The notes under the pieces are model-generated. The model made no database searches, was not told the DNA's origin, and was given only the letters and a program-made list of their open reading frames with translations. Shown in pieces: positions 1 through 5,111 of a DNA stretch of 5,111 nucleotides. Every line of letters starts with the position of its first letter. Positions within the stretch are counted from its first letter, which is position 1. The position numbers and the translations under genes were made by a program. The stretch comes from an uncultured Gemmatimonadota bacterium (GTDB lineage Bacteria > Gemmatimonadota > Gemmatimonadetes > Gemmatimonadales > Gemmatimonadaceae): assembly GCA_946887155.1 (NCBI GenBank), contig CAMPKM010000261.1, positions 1 to 5,111 on the forward strand, given 5' to 3'.

Positions 1-841
1 GGCTCGATTCGAACGGCTCGCTCATCTCGCCGAACGACTGCAGCATGCGAACGTCGCTGGCGAACTTGGCGGCGGACGCCGCGATCCCCGCGACCACGCC
101 GAGGACCTGGGCGTCGAGTTTGCGGGAATACGTCTGGCCGGTGACCGGGAGGGCGCTGTCGAAGCCCATCGCCGCGCACACGTGGCGCTCGAGGGCGCGA
201 ACCTTCGTATGATCTCCCTTGAACAGTTCGAGGAACGAGGCCTGCGTGCCGGTCGTGCCCTTGACGCCTCGCAACGGCATGGCTGCCTGACGAGCGTCGA
301 GGTCGCGCAGGTCCAGCACCAGGTCCTGCATCCAGAGCGTGGCGCGTTTCCCCACGGTCGTGAGCTGCGCCGGCTGGAGGTGCGTGTACCCGAGCGTCGG
401 TTCGGCGCGCCACCGTCTGGCGAATGCCGCAAGGGCGACCAGGACGGCCAGCACCTTCTCACGCAGGATGCCCATCCCTTCGCGCATCAGGATGAGGTCC
501 GCGTTGTCCGTGACGTACGCGCTGGTGGCGCCCAGATGCATGAACGGCCGCGCCGTCGGCGCGACATCGCCGAAGGCGTGGATGTGCGCCATGACGTCGT
601 GGCGAAATTCCTTCTCGAACCTGGCGACCGCCGCATAATCGATGTCGTCGAGGTGCGCGCGCATTTCGGCGAGCGCCGCGTCGGGAATCGCAACGCCTAA
701 CGCCTTTTCGCCTTCGGCGAGCGCCAGCCAGAGCCGGCGCCAGAGCCCGTAGCGCCGGTTCGGCGACCAGAGCGAGAGCATCGCCTTCGATGCGTATCGC
801 TCCGAAAGCGGGGACGACCAGGTGTCGTGCGATGAGGTCAT
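1..841 (-). CDS. purB: Adenylosuccinate lyase, N-terminal 280 residues (cut by window edge)
   Basis: This cytosolic enzyme of purine synthesis splits fumarate from SAICAR (to AICAR) and from adenylosuccinate (to AMP). The visible 280 residues closely follow the human-type ADSL pattern: SERYAS near residue 13, then RHDVMAHIHAFG (80-91), HLGATSAYVTDNADLI (102-117), TLGYTHLQPAQLTTVGKR (149-166), GVKGTTGTQASFLELF (192-207) and TGQTYSRKLD (234-243). His81 and His154 align with the family's two functional histidines. The fumarase-superfamily signature loop carrying the catalytic serine would follow residue 280 and lies outside the window; the family is usually 430-480 residues long. The ATG at 841 sits in an ATGA overlap with the htrA stop and has no clear Shine-Dalgarno sequence, so translation is probably coupled to htrA. 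No frameshift or missing residue is seen. Identification is very secure; being the last gene of the operon is inferred only within the window. Confidence 0.96.
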   Translation of the reverse strand, partial: MTSSHDTWSSPLSERYASKAMLSLWSPNRRYGLWRRLWLALAEGEKALGVAIPDAALAEMRAHLDDIDYAAVARFEKEFRHDVMAHIHAFGDVAPTARPFMHLGATSAYVTDNADLILMREGMGILREKVLAVLVALAAFARRWRAEPTLGYTHLQPAQLTTVGKRATLWMQDLVLDLRDLDARQAAMPLRGVKGTTGTQASFLELFKGDHTKVRALERHVCAAMGFDSALPVTGQTYSRKLDAQVLGVVAGIAASAAKFASDVRMLQSFGEMSEPFESS

Positions 842-2241
842 CGGATGGCGAATTCGGTGACGTAGCGGCGGCCGCGACGCTCGATGAGCGCGCGTGACAT
901 GTCGCCGGCCGGTGCCTGGCTGATGGCGCGCGTGACGTCATTCGCATTTCGAATGACCGTCCGGTTGATCTGGACAATGACGTCGCCCTCGTCGAGCCCG
1001 ATCTCGTCGCGCACGCGATCACTGACATCGGTCACGTATGCGCCCTGGCTGGCGACCACACCACGTTCAGCCCGAATGGCGGCGGTCAGGGTCGTGACTT
1101 CCAGTTCGCGCTGGACCGGGACCTTGGGCGCGCTGACCTCCGGCCGATCGGCCACAGTGACCGTCACGGTGATGTCCCGGCTGCCGCGCTTGATCACGAG
1201 CGGCACCTTGTCACCAACGCGGAACGAAAGCCTGGCCGCTTCCCAATCGAATGCGTTGCGAACGTTCCGGTTTCCGGCGCGGATGATCTGGTCATCTTCA
1301 CGCAGTCCGGCACTGGCTGCTGGTGATCCGGGAACGACGCCACGCAGCACCGCGCCCGAATTGATCACGTCCCGTGGGTTCGTCCCGCGTGCCGGCGCCG
1401 CCAGCAGTTCGCCGATCCACGGCCGGCGGATTGCGCCGTGTTCGATCAGGTCTTCGGCAACACGCTTGGCCCGATTGATCGGAATCGCGAAGCCGAGTCC
1501 AACGGATCCCTGCGACGGCGTGTAGATGGAGCTGTTCACGCCGATCACTTCACCGCGCGCATTCACCAGCGGACCACCGGAGTTGCCGGGGTTGATCGAC
1601 GCATCGGTCTGGATCATGTCGACGTAGACGCCCGATCCTTCCGAGCTGCCTAACAAGTTGCGTCCCGTGGCCGAGATGACGCCGGCGGTGACGCTGGGCT
1701 CGGGGTTGGCCATGACGAAACCGAACGGGTTGCCGATCGCGATCGCCCACTCCCCGATCACCAGGCCGTCCGAATCTCCCAGCGGCGCCACCGGCAGGTT
1801 GCGGGCGTCGATCTTGAGCACGGCCAGGTCATTCGTTTCGTCGGAACCGAGCAACCGCGCATCGTGCGTCGTGCCGTCGCGCATCATGACGGAGATGTTG
1901 GTGGCGCCCTGCACGACGTGGGCATTCGTCACGATCACGCCGTTGTCTCGAATGATGAAGCCGGATCCGATGCCGGGTGATACGCGTTGCTGGGTCGCGC
2001 CGCCGCCGCCGAAGAACATGCTGAAGATATCGGCCGGCACGCGTTGCACCGTTTCGGTCTGTACGGTCACGACGGCCGGCGCCACGCGGCCCGTGGCCTC
2101 CGTGATGGCGGTGCGGCGTGAGGCGTCGATTTGCTGCGGCGCAACCGCCACCGGCGGGGGCGGCGGAGTCTGGACGGCGCTCGCTTCCGGGGCTCCCTGG
2201 CATGCCGTCAGGAAAATCGACAGGACAATCATCGGTCTCAT
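838..2241 (-). CDS. htrA: HtrA/DegP-family serine protease, predicted lipoprotein with two PDZ domains
   Basis: This is an envelope quality-control protease of the S1C (DegP/DegQ) family, 467 residues, which degrades or holds misfolded proteins. The order is: short signal with lipobox LTAC (Cys14), proline-rich linker (about 22-36), trypsin-like domain (about 42-260), PDZ1 (about 265-365) and PDZ2 (about 385-465). The catalytic triad is intact: His108 in TNAHVV, Asp138 in NDLAVLKI and Ser221 in GNSGGP. The LA-loop region (DIFSMFFGGGG, 71-81) is short, as in DegQ/DegS-like members rather than E. coli DegP. PDZ1 contains GAVLRGVVPGSPAASAGL (296-313), PDZ2 GAYVTDVSD (400-408). The ATG at 2241 was chosen because it yields the lipobox, overlaps the truA stop as ATGA, and follows a GGAG about 11 nt upstream; the longer open frame upstream lies inside truA. 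Which Deg paralogue it is cannot be settled from sequence alone. Confidence 0.95.
   Translation of the reverse strand: MRPMIVLSIFLTACQGAPEASAVQTPPPPPVAVAPQQIDASRRTAITEATGRVAPAVVTVQTETVQRVPADIFSMFFGGGGATQQRVSPGIGSGFIIRDNGVIVTNAHVVQGATNISVMMRDGTTHDARLLGSDETNDLAVLKIDARNLPVAPLGDSDGLVIGEWAIAIGNPFGFVMANPEPSVTAGVISATGRNLLGSSEGSGVYVDMIQTDASINPGNSGGPLVNARGEVIGVNSSIYTPSQGSVGLGFAIPINRAKRVAEDLIEHGAIRRPWIGELLAAPARGTNPRDVINSGAVLRGVVPGSPAASAGLREDDQIIRAGNRNVRNAFDWEAARLSFRVGDKVPLVIKRGSRDITVTVTVADRPEVSAPKVPVQRELEVTTLTAAIRAERGVVASQGAYVTDVSDRVRDEIGLDEGDVIVQINRTVIRNANDVTRAISQAPAGDMSRALIERRGRRYVTEFAIR
2200..2241 (-). other. Lipoprotein signal peptide of HtrA
   Basis: The first 14 codons encode Met-Arg-Pro, a hydrophobic stretch (MIVLSIF) and the lipobox Leu11-Thr12-Ala13-Cys14, which fits the signal peptidase II consensus. 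Cys14 would become the lipidated N-terminus, followed by a Gln-Gly-Ala-Pro and a proline-rich tether. The n-region has a single Arg and the whole signal is short (13 residues), so prediction software may score it marginally. Nothing here shows whether the protein stays in the inner membrane or moves to the outer membrane; residue +2 is Gln, not Asp, so the classic enterobacterial inner-membrane retention signal is absent. Confidence 0.7.
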
Positions 2242-3008
2242 GACAAGTACAACTCCGGCGGGTACGCAACCTTCTCGAGCACGAGCCCGTGCGCCGGTGC
2301 CGGCGGCGACACCTCGTCGTTCGACGCGGCGACCAGCAGGGTGCTCACGGCGTTTGCGTCCCGCTTTCCACTGGCCTGCGCGAGCATGGTGCCCACGAGG
2401 AAGCGGACCATGTGATGAAGAAACCGGTTCGCCTCGACCTGGAACGTGAGGCCTCCGGGGCGATCGACCCATTGCGCATGCGTGACCGTGCATCGGTGCG
2501 CATCGGTGGGCGGTGCAGTCCCGCGCACGGCGAATCCGATGAAACAGTGCTCGCCAGGGAGGAGGGAAGCGGCGGCGTCGAGCATGGCCCGATCATAGCT
2601 GTGCCGGTAGGCCCATTCGGTTCGCCGCCGAAAGGGAGAGCGAGCTTCCTCATCTGTACCGACCTGATAGGCATAACGCCGGGACGTGGCGCTGAATCGT
2701 GCATGGAACTCGGGACGCATCTCATGCGCCGCCGCGACCCACACATCGTCCGGGAGGAGCGCGTTCATGGACCGCCGCAGCATCGGCGGAGTCCATTTTT
2801 CCGGCACTCGCACGCCGACCGCCTGCCCGCGCGCGTGTACGCCCGCGTCGGTACGGCCGGCTCCCTGAGCCACCACACGCTCCCCACAGAGTCCGGCGAG
2901 CACGCGCTCGATTTCGCCCTGGACGGTCCGTTGCTCAGGCTGCATCTGCCAGCCGGCGAAGGCGGTCCCGTCATAGTGCAGCACGAGCTGCACAGTGCGC
3001 GCCGTCAT
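2238..3008 (-). CDS. truA: tRNA pseudouridine(38-40) synthase TruA
   Basis: This enzyme isomerises uridines 38, 39 and 40 in the anticodon arm of many tRNAs to pseudouridine. The 256-residue product has the normal family length. It shows the N-terminal strand and loop LHYDGTAFAGWQMQ (10-23), the catalytic motif GRTDAGVHA (51-59, nucleophile Asp54), the second conserved block FHARFSATSRRYAYQV (101-116) and the C-terminal NRFLHHMVRFLVGTMLA (194-210). The ATG at 3008 was chosen because it places the first conserved strand where other TruA proteins have it. A TTG at 3041 would add 11 residues and cannot be excluded, since neither start has a good ribosome-binding site. It is the first gene of the leftward block, and its TGA stop overlaps the htrA start as ATGA. 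Confidence 0.95.
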   Translation of the reverse strand: MTARTVQLVLHYDGTAFAGWQMQPEQRTVQGEIERVLAGLCGERVVAQGAGRTDAGVHARGQAVGVRVPEKWTPPMLRRSMNALLPDDVWVAAAHEMRPEFHARFSATSRRYAYQVGTDEEARSPFRRRTEWAYRHSYDRAMLDAAASLLPGEHCFIGFAVRGTAPPTDAHRCTVTHAQWVDRPGGLTFQVEANRFLHHMVRFLVGTMLAQASGKRDANAVSTLLVAASNDEVSPPAPAHGLVLEKVAYPPELYLS

Positions 3009-3122
3009 CGAGGAGAAAGCTAGTTCCAGGCATGAAGCCAAGCAACGGGTGAGCGACGGAAGCGATTGACAGGATTAGACCTAGGCGACCAGTTTCACTC
3101 CCCCGTCCTACGTCCAGGTTGA
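3009..3122. promoter_or_regulatory. Divergent intergenic region between truA and the GAF gene
   Basis: This is the only gap between genes, 114 bp between two divergent starts, so by position it should carry promoters for the truA-htrA-purB block (leftward) and the GAF-trpD block (rightward). On the plus strand a perfect TTGACA occurs at 3066-3071, about 50 bp before the GAF start, but the hexamers 16-18 bp downstream (such as CCAGTT at 3089) do not resemble TATAAT. On the minus strand TCTAAT (3080-3075) is a weak -10 candidate without a good -35. A palindromic CCTAGG sits at 3080-3085. No riboswitch, leader peptide with Trp codons, attenuator hairpin or terminator was recognised. Promoter function is inferred from position, not from convincing boxes. 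Confidence 0.4.
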
Positions 3123-4427
3123 ATGTCACGCGCCCTCCCATCGCTCGCCCACGCCCTAGCTGTCGCGCCTGATCTGAACGCGGCTCTCGTGGCGCTCGGC
3201 GAGTCACTGATGGAAGGCGATCGCAGCGCGGTGCTGGCGCTCCTGCATTACGACGGACGCAGGGAAATGCTCCGCGAGCGGCTGACACCATCCGGCGGAC
3301 ACGTCGAACGCGGATCGGTGGACACGACCTTCGATCACCTGCCGCCCAACGTGCGCACGCTCGTCTCCGGTGGCGGACAGTTCGTCGACCTCGGCGAACG
3401 GTCCTCGGAATACGCGCGACTGCTTGGCCTCTCGCCTTTTGCCGACGGCGGACTGCTGTCGCTCCGCGGCCTCACGACCGACGGCCACCTCGCCGCAGTG
3501 CTCGCGCTCTATGAGCAGCGAAAGATGTTCGGCACGCGCACCAGCGAACGGTTTTCGCCATCGGCGGCACTGTTCGATCTTGCCTTTGGCCGGTTTTCCG
3601 ATCGTGAAGCCCGTGACGAAGCCGTGAACACCCTTGAAGCCATCACGCAGAAGGTCCACACCGATTACCTCACGCGGCTCTCGGAGCTCGAGCGAGAGCT
3701 GGACCAGGTGCGTGACAAGGCCTCGTCGGGGGAGCATGACGCGACTAACCGCCTGCACTTCGAACAGGAGTTGCGGACGGCGGAAGAAAGCGCGCGGCGG
3801 GCGGCGCACCAGAAGGCGTCGCTCGAGCAGCAGCTGATGGCAGCGGTAGGCCAGCTCGAGCAGTCACACATCGAGCTGCACCGTCGACACGAAATGCTCC
3901 GGCAGAAGACGCGTACGCTGTACCTGCTGGAGCGCGCGCTGGCGCTCGACAACGTCACCGGCGATGCCGCCCCGCTCGTCGATGGCTTGCTGGCGATGGT
4001 TGGCGATGACATGCAGGCGCAGCGTTGCTCGCTGATGCTTCGTGCGCCGGAACCGGAAGCGCTGTACCTCGCCGCCGCACGAGGACTGCTGCCGCACATC
4101 CGCATGGGTCAACGCACGAAATTCGGGAAGGGCGTCGCGGGAATCGTGGCGACGACGCGCGAGCCGCTCCTCGTGCAGGACGTGACCGACGGCGCGATGC
4201 ATCCGCTGCTTCGCGATGAATACCTGACGACCGGCTCGTTCATCAGCTTTCCGCTGGTTTATCACGGCGAACTGCTCGGCGTGGTCAACCTCACCAACCG
4301 CGCCAAGCGTGGTGTGTTCATCGAGGAGGACGTCGAACGCGTCAAGCTGCTCGGCCTGGTCATCTCCCTGATCGTCATTCGCGCCCAGCTTGTCGACCGG
4401 CTGCTGCCATCCATAGATGCCGGCTGA
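3123..4427 (+). CDS. GAF-coiled coil-GAF protein, no recognisable output domain
   Basis: This 434-residue protein is probably cytosolic; it has no signal peptide or clear membrane span. An N-terminal region (about 14-155) looks like a divergent GAF domain. A long charged helix follows (about 160-270), with heptad-like runs such as LSELERELDQVRDK (186-199) and SLEQQLMAAVGQLEQ (233-247), read as a parallel coiled coil. The C-terminal GAF domain (about 270-425) is clearer, with RCSLML (301-306), FGKGVAGIVATTREPLLVQDV (334-354), ISFPLVYHGELLGVVNLTNR (374-393) and a terminal FIEEDVERVKLLG (399-411). GAF domains bind small ligands or mediate dimerisation, but neither ligand nor partner can be read here. 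No kinase, GGDEF, HD, phosphatase, sigma-54 or DNA-binding domain is present. The ATG at 3123 is preceded only by a weak AGG about 5 nt upstream. Its end overlaps trpD by 11 bp, so the two are probably co-transcribed. The function is unknown; sensor or scaffold is an inference. Confidence 0.88.
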   Translation: MSRALPSLAHALAVAPDLNAALVALGESLMEGDRSAVLALLHYDGRREMLRERLTPSGGHVERGSVDTTFDHLPPNVRTLVSGGGQFVDLGERSSEYARLLGLSPFADGGLLSLRGLTTDGHLAAVLALYEQRKMFGTRTSERFSPSAALFDLAFGRFSDREARDEAVNTLEAITQKVHTDYLTRLSELERELDQVRDKASSGEHDATNRLHFEQELRTAEESARRAAHQKASLEQQLMAAVGQLEQSHIELHRRHEMLRQKTRTLYLLERALALDNVTGDAAPLVDGLLAMVGDDMQAQRCSLMLRAPEPEALYLAAARGLLPHIRMGQRTKFGKGVAGIVATTREPLLVQDVTDGAMHPLLRDEYLTTGSFISFPLVYHGELLGVVNLTNRAKRGVFIEEDVERVKLLGLVISLIVIRAQLVDRLLPSIDAG

Positions 4428-5111
4428 CGCGCTGCAGTCCGCGGTTCGCCGGCTGGCGTTCGGCGAATCGCTCTCCGCCGAGCACTCAGCCGAAGCGTTC
4501 GGGCTGATCATGTCCGGTGAGGCGACCCCGGCACAGGTCGCCGCGCTGTTGATGGCGCTTCGCGTGAAGGGCGAAACGACTGACGAGGTGGCCGGCGCGG
4601 CACGCGCCCTGCGCGCGGCAATGATACCGATCGACGCCGAAGACCACGGCACCCTGGTCGACACGTGCGGGACCGGTGGCGGCGCCGTGACCACGTTCAA
4701 TATCTCCACGGCGGCCGCGTTACTGGCGGCAGGCGCAGGCGTGCGCGTCGCGAAGCACGGGAACCGGTCCTTCACCTCGCGCAGTGGGAGCGCGGACGTA
4801 CTCGAGGCGCTCGGCGTGCCGCTCGACGCCACGGCCGCGGTCATGGGCGACGTGCTGCGACGGGCGGGAATCGTGTTCATGTTCGCGCCCACGCTGCACC
4901 CGGCCATGCGGCACGTGGGTCCCGTGCGGCGCGAGCTCGGCATCCCGACAGTGATGAACATTATCGGCCCGTTGGCGAATCCGGCGAGCGCGGGCCGCCA
5001 GGTCGTTGGCGTCGCCGAGCGCCCGCGCATGGCATTGCTGGCCGGCGCGCTGGCCGCGTTAGGCGCGGTGCATGCGCTGGTGGTTCATGGCGAACCGGGG
5101 ACACCTCGTCC
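4417..5111 (+). CDS. trpD: Anthranilate phosphoribosyltransferase, N-terminal 231 residues (cut by window edge)
   Basis: This enzyme of tryptophan synthesis transfers phosphoribose from PRPP to anthranilate. Family landmarks appear in order: helical N-terminal domain with SGEATPAQVAALLMALRVKG (33-52), the PRPP loop DTCGTGGGAVTTFNIST (82-98), VAKHGNRSFTSRSGSADVLEALGV (111-134), FMFAPTLHPAMRHVGPVRRELG (154-175) and NIIGPLANPA (181-190). Two oddities are seen. The usual GTGGD reads GTGGG (Gly89), and near the edge VVHGEPGTPRP (222-232) lacks the Asp-Glu pair normally found shortly after VVHG. About 100-120 C-terminal residues would lie beyond the window. The ATG at 4417 starts inside the end of the GAF gene in another frame and has no clear Shine-Dalgarno sequence, which fits translation coupled to the upstream gene. 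It is not fused to a glutamine amidotransferase domain at its N-terminus. Identification is secure. Confidence 0.95.
   Translation, partial: MPADALQSAVRRLAFGESLSAEHSAEAFGLIMSGEATPAQVAALLMALRVKGETTDEVAGAARALRAAMIPIDAEDHGTLVDTCGTGGGAVTTFNISTAAALLAAGAGVRVAKHGNRSFTSRSGSADVLEALGVPLDATAAVMGDVLRRAGIVFMFAPTLHPAMRHVGPVRRELGIPTVMNIIGPLANPASAGRQVVGVAERPRMALLAGALAALGAVHALVVHGEPGTPR

Noticed and set aside
459..1028. A 189-residue minus-strand open frame across the htrA-purB junction
   Set aside because: It is in a different frame from both genes, and the conserved HtrA and PurB motifs are encoded in their own frames across the same bases.
2153..2166. G-run cluster on the plus strand that could form a two-tier G-quadruplex
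   Set aside because: It is explained by the proline-rich linker codons (CCC/CCG) of HtrA on the other strand and has only GG tiers.
1658..2449. A 263-residue open frame on the plus strand opposite htrA and truA
   Set aside because: It spans the junction of two real genes on the other strand, has no recognisable motif and has a composition typical of GC-rich shadow frames.
2242..2493. An upstream extension of htrA to position 2493
   Set aside because: The added residues are Arg/Gly/His-rich, lie wholly inside truA, and would bury the lipoprotein signal about 84 residues from the N-terminus.
2289..3023. A 244-residue plus-strand open frame opposite truA
   Set aside because: TruA on the minus strand has all its family motifs in full; the opposite frame has none.
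3066..3094. TTGACA at 3066-3071 as a complete sigma-70 promoter for the GAF gene
   Set aside because: No hexamer at 16-18 bp spacing resembles TATAAT, so it is mentioned only as a lone -35-like box within the intergenic entry.
3009..3122. Search for a trp-type leader peptide or attenuator before the GAF-trpD block
   Set aside because: No short frame with clustered Trp codons and no hairpin followed by a T-run was found.
3864..5030. A 388-residue open frame on the minus strand opposite the GAF gene and trpD
   Set aside because: It runs antisense to two clearly recognisable proteins, is rich in Ala, Arg, Ser and Thr, and shows no domain; it is a by-product of high GC content.

Overview
The window is a compact, GC-rich (by eye about 63-65%) stretch of bacterial chromosome holding five protein-coding genes in two divergent blocks, with almost no non-coding DNA. 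A DegP/HtrA-type periplasmic protease with a lipoprotein signal points to a diderm bacterium. The codon use, the human-like form of adenylosuccinate lyase and the style of the GAF and TrpD proteins suggest Gemmatimonadota or a related environmental lineage, but this assignment is an impression, not a demonstrated result.

Leftward block (minus strand, 3008 down to 1): truA (tRNA pseudouridine synthase A), then a lipid-anchored HtrA serine protease with two PDZ domains, then purB (adenylosuccinate lyase, cut by the left edge of the window). The stop codon of each upstream gene overlaps the start of the next in an ATGA quartet (2238-2241 and 838-841). The three genes are therefore almost certainly one transcript with coupled translation, although they serve tRNA modification, envelope protein quality control and purine synthesis.

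Centre (3009-3122): the only intergenic gap, 114 bp, lies between the divergent starts and must hold promoters for both blocks unless transcription starts further away. It has a perfect TTGACA hexamer but no convincing partner -10 box. It lies in a local cluster of CTAG tetranucleotides, which I found nowhere else in the window.

Rightward block (plus strand, 3123 to 5111): a 434-residue protein built as GAF, long coiled coil, GAF, with no visible catalytic output domain, followed by trpD (anthranilate phosphoribosyltransferase, cut by the right edge). The trpD start lies inside the end of the GAF gene (11 bp overlap). The TrpD has Gly in place of the usual Asp in its GTGGD loop. At the window edge it also lacks the expected metal-binding Asp-Glu pair in the visible residues.

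No RNA genes, mobile elements, CRISPR arrays, tandem repeats or phage genes were seen. Overall this is ordinary core-genome territory. The points worth a second look are the TrpD active-site changes, the output-less GAF protein tied to tryptophan synthesis, and two short-word biases (GTTAGGC and CTAG).
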